From NCBI GenBank assembly GCA_964519985.1, contig CAZFMF010000009.1, positions 34,013-98,012 of the forward strand: 64,000 nt of DNA, written 5' to 3'. Positions 26,376 to 35,943 of the stretch are shown one piece after another. The notes under the pieces are model-generated. The model did no database searches. It had not been told where the DNA came from and worked only from the letters and a program-made list of their open reading frames with translations. Within the stretch, counting starts at the first letter, position 1. Each line of letters opens with the position of its first letter. A program made the translations under genes and the position numbers. This stretch comes from JAIEOG01 sp964519985. GTDB lineage: Bacteria > Bdellovibrionota > FAC87 > UBA2466.

Positions 26376-26759
26376 TCACCGAACCATCTCATTGAAAATC
26401 TTCTCAAGCGCCCGATCGAGGTCGCTGCCCCGACCGATATGAACGGGAGAAGTTTGGAGGATGGTGCTGCGGGGGGCGATCAGCCAGTTGAAGCGTTCGC
26501 TCAAAGCTAGTTTCCCCAAATCGCCAGCTTCGGGCCCTCCCTTGCAAGTGGTGGCGATTGCGGCGGTTCCGGCCCGTATCGCTTCGATGTCGGCTTTAGG
26601 ATCCAACGCGAGAATTTTCTTCTCGTCGACGAGTAGCATCGCCTTTAAATAGCGTTGCGGCGCGCACCAAACAATCACCCCCACGTTCACAAATTCCCCG
26701 CGTTCGACCCGCGGGACGGCGCGAATGACCGCATAGTCATACGTGTGTTGTTCTGGCAC
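26376..26759 (-). CDS. DUF3037 family protein
   Basis: A 127-residue protein starting at GTG 26759, behind AGGAGG with 6-nt spacing. The start reads PEQHTYDYAVIRAVPRVERG, the typical DUF3037 beginning, and continues EFVNVGVIVWC. DUF3037 genes are commonly paired with a HipA-like kinase gene, as here, and the two overlap by 23 bp. Function unknown. A role in modulating the kinase-like partner is plausible. Confidence 0.82.
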   Translation of the reverse strand: MPEQHTYDYAVIRAVPRVERGEFVNVGVIVWCAPQRYLKAMLLVDEKKILALDPKADIEAIRAGTAAIATTCKGGPEAGDLGKLALSERFNWLIAPRSTILQTSPVHIGRGSDLDRALEKIFNEMVR

Positions 26760-27519
26760 GGATGGCCTCCTGAACAAAGTTTTGGGATGAGACGAGGCGC
26801 CGAGTGAAGAACTCGAGATAGGCCGCTCGATGCGCTTCTACGCTTGCAAACGTCACCTCGCCCTCCAACCACTCACCCGGAATGCATTGGACGATTCTCG
26901 CGAGTTCGGTCTCGGTGATTTTTGATTTCATTTCGGCGTCGGCTTTTTCTAAATCCCCGGACGAACTGAGTAGCACGTGATCTTTAACTAGGGGGAAGGG
27001 CGATTCCGCCTTCTCGGCCGCCGTGGGCCAATTGAAATGGAATACCAGCGCGGCTCCGTGATCGATAAGGTAAAGCTTCTTATGCCAAATGAGCATGTTC
27101 GTGTTTCGAACGGTTCGGTCTACATTCATGATGAAGCTATCGAACCAAACCACTTTTGCAGCCGTTGACCGATCTATCGTTTGTGCGATCGGATCGAAGG
27201 TGATCGATCCGGGCAGGTAGTCCATCGCAATATTCAAACCCCCACTAGCGCGAATCAAACTTTGAACTTCGGCGTCCGGTTCCGTTCTCGCTAGGTCGGT
27301 CTCGAGTTCGGCAAAAACCAGCTCCGGAACGGGTAACCCCGCGATTTTTCCGATTTGCCCGGCGATAAGCTCCGAGATCAGGACCTTTTTGCCCTGACCC
27401 GCCCCTCTGAACTTCAGAACATAGAGGCCTTGGTCGTCCGCTTCGACGATGGCCGGCAGCGAACCCCCTTCGCGCAAGGGGGTGACATAGCGATCAACGT
27501 GGACGCTGCGCAGGCTCAT
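26737..27519 (-). CDS. HipA-like kinase-fold protein (HipA_2 type)
   Basis: A 260-residue protein with a shortened protein-kinase-like fold. Motifs include the nucleotide-binding region GLYVLKFRGAGQGKKVL, the catalytic-loop equivalent WFDSFIMNVDRTVRNTNMLI and the metal-binding LYLIDHGAALVFH. It lacks the N-terminal domain of HipA toxins, and the neighbour is DUF3037 rather than HipB, so it is probably not a classical persister toxin. The ATG at 27519 is preferred (MSLRSVHVDRY). Confidence 0.78.
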   Translation of the reverse strand: MSLRSVHVDRYVTPLREGGSLPAIVEADDQGLYVLKFRGAGQGKKVLISELIAGQIGKIAGLPVPELVFAELETDLARTEPDAEVQSLIRASGGLNIAMDYLPGSITFDPIAQTIDRSTAAKVVWFDSFIMNVDRTVRNTNMLIWHKKLYLIDHGAALVFHFNWPTAAEKAESPFPLVKDHVLLSSSGDLEKADAEMKSKITETELARIVQCIPGEWLEGEVTFASVEAHRAAYLEFFTRRLVSSQNFVQEAIRARTTHV

Positions 27520-27597
27520 GCCAGTTATTCTTGCACAAGACATTCAAGACCCGAACAAAAATAAAACTCGGCATCCGAGCGGCCACGCCGCCTGGAT

Positions 27598-28023
27598 TTA
27601 TTGAACGGTGCCCGAACATCTCACATCGATAAATGTGTCGCTCTTCGTCTGGAAAGATTGGTGTACGGACAACGTATCGCCGGGCTTAACCGACTCGATT
27701 TCATCCGAGTTTGTCCGCCAGAATTGCGATCCTCCGACATTCTCCTTATACGTCAGTGCTAGGTTCGCCTCGGGGGTGGTGTCACATTGATCAATCACCA
27801 CGGTAACGCTCCAGTGGGTAAGAAATTTGGTAAATTTGACCGTTTCGCTCTTAAACTCTTTTCCTCGTGCTCGAACCCGAAACGCTATTTTTTCGCTGTC
27901 CAATGTCCGACCAAAGGGCGTATCGAAATACTCCTCCTTGGCTTCGCAGGTTCCGGTGAGCTCTAGATAACCTCCGAACGCATTGGTGACCGCCATCAAA
28001 GAAAACAATACGAGTGCTTTCAT
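27598..28023 (-). CDS. Small exported protein of unknown function
   Basis: A 141-residue protein with a signal peptide (MKALVLFSLMAVTNAFGG) and three mature Cys residues (GTCEAK, DQCDTT and VRCSG). It is predicted beta-rich. The ATG follows GGAGGG. No family recognised. Confidence 0.58.
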   Translation of the reverse strand: MKALVLFSLMAVTNAFGGYLELTGTCEAKEEYFDTPFGRTLDSEKIAFRVRARGKEFKSETVKFTKFLTHWSVTVVIDQCDTTPEANLALTYKENVGGSQFWRTNSDEIESVKPGDTLSVHQSFQTKSDTFIDVRCSGTVQ

Positions 28024-28213
28024 ACCAACCCTCCGTTTTAAGTTTCAGAAGAAAGCGTAACGAGACTAGGGGAAGACAAATAGAACTGTTTCGTTAAGAA
28101 GCGGCGGAAAAATTAAGTGATGCTAATCCCTAAGCCCGGATGGCAACAATGGTTCAGTCCGATTTTCAGCGATTCTTGATGAGCTGGCACGTCCCCTGCA
28201 CCCATTCTCTTTC

Positions 28214-30034
28214 ATGAAGCGTTTTCTTCTCTGGGCGAGCACGGGATTGCTGATAATCGAGGTGATTTACGTGCTTGGGGCTGCCGTATTTCTCAACTTG
28301 CCGCAGGGATTGAATCGTCTTTTGACCAGCGACCCCTCTCTCATCCACCACCACCGTTTTGCGTGGTCGTGGTTCCCGGGTTATTTGCACGTCTGGGGTC
28401 TGAAATTTGGCGTGCAAGATTCCACAATGCAGCTCTATTTCACGGCTCGGAAGGCGACGCTGTGGATCAATCTATCCGCCTTACGGCGCAAAGAGTTCCA
28501 CGCCGCAAATCCGCAGCTGCATGCCCTGGAATTTTTCTTCCGAAGTAAATCCTCGACCAAGTCGCTTGATGTCGCCGCCATCCGGTCCTTGCCTGTCCTT
28601 CCCAACTTTCGGCCCTTACCCTCGGGAGGACCAGAGCGGGCGCCCGAGGATCGTTGGAAGGTCCGCCTCGACAATCTAAGGGCACCTAATGCGCAGGTTT
28701 GGTTTGATCAATACCGTTTCCGTGGTGAAGCTTCAATTAAAGGAGGATTCTTTTTGCACACCGGTGGACACCGCTTGGAAGTGGCGCCGACTCGCATCAC
28801 CTTCCAAAACGGAGCACTCAGTGTGGGGCCGGAGAAAATCGTGACGGATTGGCGGGCGGATATCGAAGCCAAGCTATCGATGGTCGAGCCCCGACATCTC
28901 AAAGATCTGGATATCTTTCGCTCCGTAGATGCAACGGTCGACACCGATGCTCAAGTCCGGGGTTTCGCACTTCTCAACTATTTGCTGCAGGATCTCAATC
29001 GGGTCAGTTTTTCGGATGGAGAAAGCCGAGTTAAAGCAAAGGTGAAAATTCGAGCGGGAAAAGTCGAATCCACCAGTCGGGTGACATTACGCACCGATCG
29101 AGTCAGTCTGCGACTTTGGGAGTCCTCACTTTCGGGTGACATCGAAATGGATTCCTTTTTTGAGGACGGAGTGCCTACGCTGAAAGCGCGGATAGGTCGG
29201 TTTGGGTTGCGCTTTTCGCCCGACGGGCCGGTAGCCATCCGGGGTAAGGACCTTCGACTCAAGTTTCGCACTCCCCAACTTGACCTGGCCCGCCCGCTTC
29301 GTCCCATCTCGCTCCGCCTGCAGATGCCCACCGCCCGCCTAGCCAATCTGGCTAGGTTGAATCACCTTCTTCCCCGTGGAGGCGTCGTGAAATTCGTCGA
29401 GGGAGAGGCCCAAGTGGAAACCGACTTTACGGCAAGTTCAGCATCGAAAGAGACTGACTTCGGAAGTGTTCGTCTTCGCGCCAAAAAAGCCAGGTTATCG
29501 ATTCGTGATCGGCTGATTGAAGGGGATCTTCGGTTGAACATTCCTTTTGCGAAATCCAAATTTAGTGAGGGCGCTTTCGATGTCTCCGGAACCCGCCTCA
29601 AACTTCAGGGGTTTGCGTCGGAATCGGAGCCCGGCTGGTGGATGAATGTGGTTTTAAACCGCGCGCAGTGGAACCTAGGCAAAGCGGCATCGGGCAAGGC
29701 CGATGTGCACGTGGAGGCCCGTGACCTGCGTCCCCTACTGAATGTTTTTCTGTCGGCTCAAAACGTCACCCTGCCCGGATTTATTAAAAATCTTTTGTCG
29801 TTCGAAAATCTTCGGGCCAAAACACGAATCGAAGCGGATGACGAGTCACTCGAGATCACGGGATTTGAAGCCACCAGTGAAAACACCCACCTTTGGGGTT
29901 GGCTTAAGGAAAACCCCATGGCCCGGGATGGCCAGCTGCTAGTACAAGTCGGCCCCTTTGCGGCGGGCTTAGAAATTCAGGATAAGAACGTTTCACTCCG
30001 GCTAAATGATGCTTTCGCGTGGTATCGCCGCTGA
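28214..30034 (+). CDS. AsmA-like envelope protein
   Basis: A 606-residue protein with one N-terminal membrane anchor (LLWASTGLLIIEVIYVLGAA) and a long beta-rich periplasmic body of repeated short strands. The section HRFAWSWFPGYLHVWGLKFG and the terminal VQVGPFAAGLEI are typical of AsmA/DUF748/YdbH-type proteins. These are thought to bridge the inner and outer membranes and move lipids. Monocistronic, with no regulator nearby. Confidence 0.65.
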   Translation: MKRFLLWASTGLLIIEVIYVLGAAVFLNLPQGLNRLLTSDPSLIHHHRFAWSWFPGYLHVWGLKFGVQDSTMQLYFTARKATLWINLSALRRKEFHAANPQLHALEFFFRSKSSTKSLDVAAIRSLPVLPNFRPLPSGGPERAPEDRWKVRLDNLRAPNAQVWFDQYRFRGEASIKGGFFLHTGGHRLEVAPTRITFQNGALSVGPEKIVTDWRADIEAKLSMVEPRHLKDLDIFRSVDATVDTDAQVRGFALLNYLLQDLNRVSFSDGESRVKAKVKIRAGKVESTSRVTLRTDRVSLRLWESSLSGDIEMDSFFEDGVPTLKARIGRFGLRFSPDGPVAIRGKDLRLKFRTPQLDLARPLRPISLRLQMPTARLANLARLNHLLPRGGVVKFVEGEAQVETDFTASSASKETDFGSVRLRAKKARLSIRDRLIEGDLRLNIPFAKSKFSEGAFDVSGTRLKLQGFASESEPGWWMNVVLNRAQWNLGKAASGKADVHVEARDLRPLLNVFLSAQNVTLPGFIKNLLSFENLRAKTRIEADDESLEITGFEATSENTHLWGWLKENPMARDGQLLVQVGPFAAGLEIQDKNVSLRLNDAFAWYRR

Positions 30035-30540
30035 GGCCTGGGCATGAAACTTTCGGCCACTAAGCTAGGTGAGAAGTCGCCTGGACTCGTAGGTTTTCGA
30101 GCTCGGAAGCAGGATGTTCCGTAGATTGATTGTAACTCCGAATGAAGTCCCTCTTACAGTTTCCGGTACCCTTGTGAAAAAGCTCTCCCCGGAGAGTCCA
30201 ATTGAGTAGAGGTAAATATAATTTATTAATATCAGTTAGTTATAAAATAACTGTTAAGTCGTTAACTTGATTCGGGAAAAATCATAAGTATTTGTTCGGA
30301 TGTGCCGAAATTAGCTATACGGGTCCCTTTAACACCCCTAAAGAGCCCCCGCTAGGGCCGTTTGAGGGTTCCAAAACTCTCGCCGCGAATGACAAACTCG
30401 TGAGCTGGTATCAAGGATTCGGACTTATTTCTCTTCAAAGGCGCCCCGACTCAAAAACTATGATGTTCATTCATCGAGACGCTATTCCGTAATAGTCACC
30501 TGCTCGCCGGTCGCTTTTCATCATTCACGTGATATGTCTA
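30035..30540. other. 506-bp AT-rich intergenic region
   Basis: No gene with good support. Positions 30215-30260 are strongly AT-rich (TTATTAATATC, TTATAAAATAA) and look promoter-like. A 66-codon frame starting with TTG at 30292 lacks a ribosome site and recognisable composition and is not called. Confidence 0.4.
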
Positions 30541-31209
30541 TCAGTTCGGTTTCAAACGCTTGAAAATTTCGACGGTACCCAATCTGCGCAGTGTTTGCGT
30601 GTTTCTTTTGGGAATCTCCGTCAGATCGCCATACTGCTCCGAGACTTCGGTGACGCTGACTTCTCGTAATAGGTGCAGCATAGGATGGGGTGAGCGGTTC
30701 GTGTAATTCTCGGGGGCGTCTTGATGCACGCCCGCAAATTGAAACCGGGGGTGAAAGCCGACAACCTGAATGCTGCCGGTTAGGTCCAGCCTGTGAATCT
30801 CAGCCTCTACCTCTCCAACAAAATCATTGAAGTCTAGAAAGTCGGGGTGAAGGGCAGGAACAATCAAAAGGGTTGTTTCGGTCTCACTTCGAAGTGCCTG
30901 AACCAGGTGTTGAAGTTCGGCGACCACGGCCAATAGCACCTCGGACGGCGTCGCGGAGGCGCAAACGGCAAATCGAATGGTGCCAGCGCGATTTGGTCTA
31001 TCGGCGAAGGGGCAGAGCCCAAGGCCGATGACCATCGAGTTAAACCAACGGCGTGTTTCTTCAATTGTTTGAGCGTCGTTCAGATCTGGAGCATACTCAT
31101 GATAACAGTTGACCGCAATTTTATGAGACGAACCGCGATAATATTTTCCCAGATAGCCATCGTACTCATTGGCTTTTGCGCTTTGGCAGTTATGCTTTGG
31201 TTCCCGCAT
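30541..31209 (-). CDS. DUF1415 family protein
   Basis: The conserved domain runs from about 31070 downward: ETRRWFNSMVIGLGLCPFAD is the family signature, followed by LLIVPALHPDFLDFNDF and VVGFHPRFQFAG. DUF1415 proteins are about 180 residues and of unknown function. The start is unclear. The in-frame ATG at 31209 would run into the divergent DUF2975 gene, and the domain itself could start near CTG 31080. The C-terminal 175 residues are solid. Confidence 0.8.
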   Translation of the reverse strand: MREPKHNCQSAKANEYDGYLGKYYRGSSHKIAVNCYHEYAPDLNDAQTIEETRRWFNSMVIGLGLCPFADRPNRAGTIRFAVCASATPSEVLLAVVAELQHLVQALRSETETTLLIVPALHPDFLDFNDFVGEVEAEIHRLDLTGSIQVVGFHPRFQFAGVHQDAPENYTNRSPHPMLHLLREVSVTEVSEQYGDLTEIPKRNTQTLRRLGTVEIFKRLKPN

Positions 31210-31584
31210 ATCGAGGGCAGGAATGCCCACGCTACATTCTCAGACGTGTATTTCAAAGATCCCTTCCTGGCCTATGCGTATCTATCATCCGGACCTTTTT
31301 TTGTGGCGCTCTATCGGGCGTTCATGCTGCTGCGGTACGTTGGGCGGAATGAGTTGTTTTCGCAGCATTCGGTCAACGCCTTACGGGCCATCAAAAACTG
31401 CGGAGTAATGACCATTGGATTTGTTGCGCTCGGCGCACTCTGGATCCTTTTTAGCGAATCAGATGACCGGGCTGGCGGCTTCGCTTTGTGCTTCGTTATC
31501 GTTTTTGTCGCCGTAGCCGTTGCCGCGGTTGCAAGCCTATTCGAAAAGCGTCTTAAACAGATAAGCGGTGTCCGGGAAGGGTAG
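31099..31584 (+). CDS. DUF2975 membrane protein
   Basis: A 161-residue protein with four predicted membrane segments: IIFSQIAIVLIGFCALAVML, then FLAYAYLSSGPFFVALYRAF, a third segment VMTIGFVALGALWILF and a fourth FALCFVIVFVAVAVAAVASL. This matches DUF2975, which is often paired with a small HTH regulator, although none is present here. ATG 31099 has TGGAG 7 nt upstream. Confidence 0.75.
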   Translation: MITVDRNFMRRTAIIFSQIAIVLIGFCALAVMLWFPHIEGRNAHATFSDVYFKDPFLAYAYLSSGPFFVALYRAFMLLRYVGRNELFSQHSVNALRAIKNCGVMTIGFVALGALWILFSESDDRAGGFALCFVIVFVAVAVAAVASLFEKRLKQISGVREG

Positions 31585-31616
31585 TAACCGGTCCGCTAGC
31601 CCACGCGGCGCTTCGG

Positions 31617-32190
31617 TTACTTCTTCATTAATAACGAGAAAGTGTTTGGAAATTTTGTACGGAGCGCTTCGTCTAGGTTCGGAAACTCTTTCCAGTAGGC
31701 CTCCGTATGCTCGCCGAAGTGTTCGAGTGTAAGACCGGCTTGGAGGAGGGCCGTGACGACGGAAGAGAGGGGCCAGGCGCGTTCAAACTTAGTCGCTTGT
31801 TCTTCTACGCTGGCTTTGATTTTCCCCACGTAACTGTCGGGCCATTCTTTGCTTTCGAACTTCTTCTCGGAGAAATAGCCGTCGAATTGGGGATCTATTT
31901 CGATTTTAGAAGCGGTCATTTTAAAAAAATAGGTAATGGGGTGGCCTTCGAACACGAAGAGATGTCCACCTGGTTTGAGGAGGCGTCCCACGGTCTTTGC
32001 CCAACCTTCAATGTCCATGATCCAGTTCAGCGCGCCCCGGCCCGTGTAAACGAGGTCGGCGGTTCCATCGAGCGAGGAAGGGGTATGAAGCACATCGGAG
32101 AATCCACTTAGCATTTGCGTTCAAGCGCTCGGACTTTTCTTGGGCAATCGCAATCATTTCCCACCCCGCTTGAAGGCCGTCCCGAAAATC
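31617..32190 (-). pseudogene. Truncated, frameshifted class I SAM methyltransferase
   Basis: The minus-strand frame from 32114 matches the middle and C-terminal part of a UbiE-like methyltransferase: DLVYTGRGALNWIMDIEGWA, LLKPGGHLFVFEGHPI and the tail EHTEAYWKEFP. Upstream, in another frame, MIAIAQEKSERLNANA is the normally preceding segment, so one frameshift lies near 32110. The SAM-binding glycine loop that should come first is missing and the DNA runs straight into the next gene's leader. The gene is dead by truncation and frameshift. Confidence 0.75.
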
Positions 32191-32222
32191 ATGTACACTT
32201 TAGCCCCAGAGGAGACCTCACC

Positions 32223-32702
32223 ATGCCCAAAATCTACGCCTGTATCTGGTCCAACGACAAAGCGGCTGAGATGGCTAAGTTTTATAAGTCGATCTTCAAA
32301 GGGACTAAGATCGGTACAACGTCGTATTGGGGCAGCAATCCCATGGGGGTTAAGGAGGGCTCGGTTCTGACCATGCACCTTACCGTACTGGGGCAAAAGA
32401 TCATGCTGTTGAACGGTTACGCCGAAAGGTCCTTCAACGAGTCGATTTCGTTTATCCTTCCCTGCAAGAACCAGCGCGAGATCGATACGTACTGGAAGAA
32501 GCTGATCAATGGCGGCGGCAAACCCGTTCAATGCGGCTGGCTGATCGATAAGTACGGCGTGCACTGGCAGGTTGCCCCGGCGGAATTTGATCGGTGGAAT
32601 ACGAGCAAGAACAAAAAGAAAAAAGAGGCGGTGATGAAGACCATGTGGGAAATGGTGAAACTAGACCACGCCAAGCTCAAGAAGGCATTCGAAGAGGCGT
32701 GA
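32223..32702 (+). CDS. PhnB-like VOC-superfamily protein
   Basis: A 159-residue protein of the 3-demethylubiquinone-methyltransferase-like/PhnB VOC group. It begins MPKIYACIWSNDKAAEMAKF, has SISFILPCKNQREIDTYWKK and the family's GWLIDKYGVHWQVAP. ATG 32223 follows AGAGGAGACC and matches the usual family start. VOC proteins bind a metal at the fold centre, but the substrate here is unknown. Confidence 0.85.
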   Translation: MPKIYACIWSNDKAAEMAKFYKSIFKGTKIGTTSYWGSNPMGVKEGSVLTMHLTVLGQKIMLLNGYAERSFNESISFILPCKNQREIDTYWKKLINGGGKPVQCGWLIDKYGVHWQVAPAEFDRWNTSKNKKKKEAVMKTMWEMVKLDHAKLKKAFEEA

Positions 32703-32747
32703 CGAGACAGGGGAATTGAGAAAAAAGAACCCAAGTTCCGAGCCGGC

Positions 32748-33932
32748 CTATTTTCCGATAAGCGTCCGAAATCTTTCAACGCGACCTTCTTCTACTTGAA
32801 AATCAAATGTCGCCTTGGCGGATTTTAGAAAGCGGAAAGGAAAATAGAGTTTGGCGGGACTGCCGTGACTGTTCTGAGCGATCACGATGACTTCACCCGC
32901 GGCGTCCTTGGCAATGCCCGTGATAACCAGTCCGTGCCTCACGTCAATATCTAGATAGCCTCTCGGCAATTCTCCTGAAATAGTGGGGACGGCAAAACCG
33001 TTTTTCGAGTCGAAAGTACCCGTTCTAGGATCGAGCTTGGAAAAATCGTGAGTATAAATGAGAAGGGGTAGGGTCCCATGTTGAAGGGCGTCGTAGACAC
33101 CCTGGTAGAGCGCTTCGTCCTGTATCGTATCGCTGTACGCCAGCAGGTTTCGAAATCGGGGCGCATCGGGGGGCGTATTTGCGTACTCGTGGGCGGAAAC
33201 GTAACCGGATTTCGCAAAATCGTCACTCGACGGGAATTTTCCGAAGTGGGCTTGGATAGTGATGCGAGCCTTTTCCAGAACTTGGTTTCGGAACAAATCA
33301 CGCTCCGCCGGAGTCAGTTGGCCCTCATTCTTTGCTGCCCAGTATTGCTTGACCAAGGCTTCTAACTGAGTCTGTACGCCGGCGACGTCGACGTCGGGGT
33401 TATCCGGAAATAGCTTCACGGGACTAGCACCAAACTCCTGCAGAACCTTCACAAACCGATCCTGGTGAATCCCCGTTTCAAGTGGGCGATCGGATTGAAA
33501 GGTCGCTTCGTAAACTTGAAGTTCAAGAAACCGAGCCATTACGTAGTTAGCGGATGTGAGGTCGTCCGGATGAGTTCGTCCGCGTGCCTGATCTACGATC
33601 GAAGCCATGGAACTTGCTCCGCATCCCGACAAGCATTGATCACGTATCGGAACCGTGGTGACTTCGAACCCAATCTTCAATTGACTCTCGTAGGCTTGCT
33701 GCGCGGCTTCGTTAAACTTTGGCCATACGCGTGGCTTCTTATAGGAACCCGGTTCGACCGGGGCGGAGAGCATCTCGACTAGCTTGAGACATTCGGTGCT
33801 GGGGTGGCTTTCCTCATCGACGGCATGGGTAGGATTCGAAACAAATGCCGCGCATGCCACTAGGATACAGGCGCATCGAATGAATGTTCGATTTTGATCG
33901 ATGGCAAATTTTAAGATCCAACCAACTGCCAT
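32748..33932 (-). CDS. Exported papain-like (C1-type) cysteine peptidase homologue
   Basis: A 394-residue exported protein. After a hydrophobic signal region (ACILVACAAFVSNPTHA) the segment RDQCLSGCGASSMASI resembles the papain oxyanion-Gln/active-Cys motif. DVRHGLVITGIAKDA fits the catalytic-His strand, and IVIAQNSHGSP the Asn motif (NSWG in papain). The order and spacing of Gln/Cys, His and Asn agree with family C1, but the Gln-Cys spacing differs by one residue. It is divergent from a metalloprotease lipoprotein, which makes a secreted protease pair. Confidence 0.6.
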   Translation of the reverse strand: MAVGWILKFAIDQNRTFIRCACILVACAAFVSNPTHAVDEESHPSTECLKLVEMLSAPVEPGSYKKPRVWPKFNEAAQQAYESQLKIGFEVTTVPIRDQCLSGCGASSMASIVDQARGRTHPDDLTSANYVMARFLELQVYEATFQSDRPLETGIHQDRFVKVLQEFGASPVKLFPDNPDVDVAGVQTQLEALVKQYWAAKNEGQLTPAERDLFRNQVLEKARITIQAHFGKFPSSDDFAKSGYVSAHEYANTPPDAPRFRNLLAYSDTIQDEALYQGVYDALQHGTLPLLIYTHDFSKLDPRTGTFDSKNGFAVPTISGELPRGYLDIDVRHGLVITGIAKDAAGEVIVIAQNSHGSPAKLYFPFRFLKSAKATFDFQVEEGRVERFRTLIGK

Positions 33933-34114
33933 TTTTAGGCTACCCACGCGTAAGAAATCTGGCGCATACCCTACGAATACACAGGGTCTTCGCTAGAATT
34001 ATCGACCTTAAAATAAATTGCAATCCTAGGTCCAGCTTCGTTGGGAACTCAATTGAGCGAAAGTCAGCACAATTACGACACTGTCGCGATTCATCTCTCC
34101 TTCATAATTCGGGT

Positions 34115-35428
34115 ATGGCCCGTCAAATGCTTTGCTCGTTCGTGATTGCGATGTGCGCCTTTCTGCTTTCGGGCTGCGGCAAGATTTCTAGCATGCACGC
34201 GCCGTGCATTCCCGACGTTCACGACGATAGCATTTCGCAAGAAATGGTCCGTGAGATGCGGCGCATGACGCCGGCGCCCAAACTCCAGGTACGTGGGGCC
34301 GTGCGGCCGCTCTCGGCTTTGCCGGCGTTAAATAGTCAACCCGGGGCTTCGGCTTCTCTGCACCTCCTATTCACCGGCACGACGGTAGACGTTTGGCGTT
34401 ACATCTATAAGAACATTGTTATCCCGCCGTTCGATAAAGACGGCGATTCCTCGACGTTCAGTGATGACGAAATCGCGGCGATTCGAGACATCTGGTCCCG
34501 GGTGGCGGAGCACTATGCACCGATGAATCTCAACGTGACGACGGTGGAACCGGCAAACCGCGCTACCACGCTACGAGTGATGATCGGCGGCGATGGCGCG
34601 TGGTATGACCATGCGGCAGGAGGGGTGGCTTCGACAAATGCGTATCGAAATCCCACCCCCGCTCAAAAGGTCGCCTTTACTTTCCCCATCGTGCTCCAGA
34701 ACAACAATAAATTTATCGCGGACGCGATTACTCACGAAGCAGGCCATGCTTTTGGCTTGGGTCATCAGGCGGTGTACGATGCCAGCGGAACGCTTACCTC
34801 CGAGTACCATCGCGGGGGTAACGGCATCGTGCCCCTCATGGGCGTTCCCTATTATTTACAAAGTCTCTGGTGGAACGGACCCGCGGGAAGCGCCACGAAC
34901 TTTCAGAATGACCTCGAAGTCGTCGCGAACGTCTACAATGGGTTTGGCTACCGTAGTGATGATTTCGCCAATACGTACGACGAAGGAGTCGTGCTGAAAG
35001 ATACCGACGGCGTAGTGTCCGGTACGGGTGTGATTGAGCGAGTGACGGATGTAGACGTTCTCCCATTTTCTTCCGGCAGTGGTGTCGCGGATCTTGTGTT
35101 GAATGTAGATCCCGCACGGACCGGTCTGGATCTTAAGGTGGATTTGAAGAGTGCCTCCGGAACGGTGCTCGCAAGTGCAATGCCCAATGCGCAAGGGCAA
35201 ATTCGCTTTCAACCAACACTCTCCAATGGCTATTACTACATCGTCGCGCGAAGCGCTTCGGCCGGGGCAGCTCAAGCCCAATACGTTGGACAGTATCGGT
35301 TTAGCTTAACCTTTCCCGCCGGAGGACCGGGCGCGAAAGGCACGCCAAGTGCGCCGCTTCCTCCTGTCGCCAGTGAGAGCAGCGGCGAGCTATCCGCCTC
35401 ACCTGAAGTCTGTGTTGTCTCTCCGTAG
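34115..35428 (+). CDS. Metzincin-type metalloprotease lipoprotein
   Basis: A 437-residue protein. ATG 34115 is used because it gives a lipoprotein signal (VIAMCAFLLSGC). The catalytic zinc motif HEAGHAFGLGH (HExxHxxGxxH) lies at about residue 210, with a Met-turn candidate VPLMGVP about 40 residues later. A C-terminal beta-sandwich of the bacterial pre-peptidase type follows (VDPARTGLDLKVDLKSASG). The N-terminal region with FDKDGDSSTF looks like a calcium-binding loop. It is probably an outer-membrane-anchored secreted protease. Confidence 0.85.
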   Translation: MARQMLCSFVIAMCAFLLSGCGKISSMHAPCIPDVHDDSISQEMVREMRRMTPAPKLQVRGAVRPLSALPALNSQPGASASLHLLFTGTTVDVWRYIYKNIVIPPFDKDGDSSTFSDDEIAAIRDIWSRVAEHYAPMNLNVTTVEPANRATTLRVMIGGDGAWYDHAAGGVASTNAYRNPTPAQKVAFTFPIVLQNNNKFIADAITHEAGHAFGLGHQAVYDASGTLTSEYHRGGNGIVPLMGVPYYLQSLWWNGPAGSATNFQNDLEVVANVYNGFGYRSDDFANTYDEGVVLKDTDGVVSGTGVIERVTDVDVLPFSSGSGVADLVLNVDPARTGLDLKVDLKSASGTVLASAMPNAQGQIRFQPTLSNGYYYIVARSASAGAAQAQYVGQYRFSLTFPAGGPGAKGTPSAPLPPVASESSGELSASPEVCVVSP

Positions 35429-35565
35429 GAATTTGTCTACCAATGAATAAATTCGCAAGAACCGTCCTCCCGAACTAATTCCAATGAACCCCGACGATCG
35501 TCGCCCAGGAATTGAAGTTGTACGATCGGCGAGGTCGATCCGGAAAACTCATGATCCGTGATCCC

Positions 35566-35912
35566 CGATTCTCGGACGGATCGAAGGACTAGCCTGCCGT
35601 CAGCTCGCCAAGGAGACCTGGATCCATGAGCCCAGTCCGGAGAATAGCTGGCTCGATTCCGTCGAGGGGAATAAGCCCTGCACGGTCGTCGGAGGATTTG
35701 GTACCCCGGGCTTGATTATGGCAGGCCTGGGAATCGCCGAAATTCAACTCGATATGTTCAGTGATCACGAACTCAAGAAGCTGGCCATTGCGCCGGTGAA
35801 ACCAATGGGACCCGTTTTTGCGTGCGCCGTCTTCAAAGAGTTAAACGCCATGGAGCAAGCCGTTCTTGATACCTTGGTGGCCGTAATTAAAACGAGTGCG
35901 GCTCATCGTTGA
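35566..35912 (+). pseudogene. Remnant of a LysR-type regulator (C-terminal part)
   Basis: A frame with no start codon, opening after a TGA near 35548-35550, encodes the tail of a LysR substrate-binding domain: GRIEGLACRQLAKETWIHEP, then GFGTPGLIMAGLGIAE and VKPMGPVFACAVFK. The N-terminal HTH and first sensor half are missing, and the upstream 130 bp are noncoding. It looks like a 5' deletion. Confidence 0.5.
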
Positions 35913-35943
35913 TCTCGTTCGAGTCGTTTCTGACGTTGTCCCC

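Noticed and set aside
30292..30492. 66-codon frame in the 30 kb intergenic region
   Set aside because: TTG start, no ribosome site, low-complexity composition and no neighbour relation.
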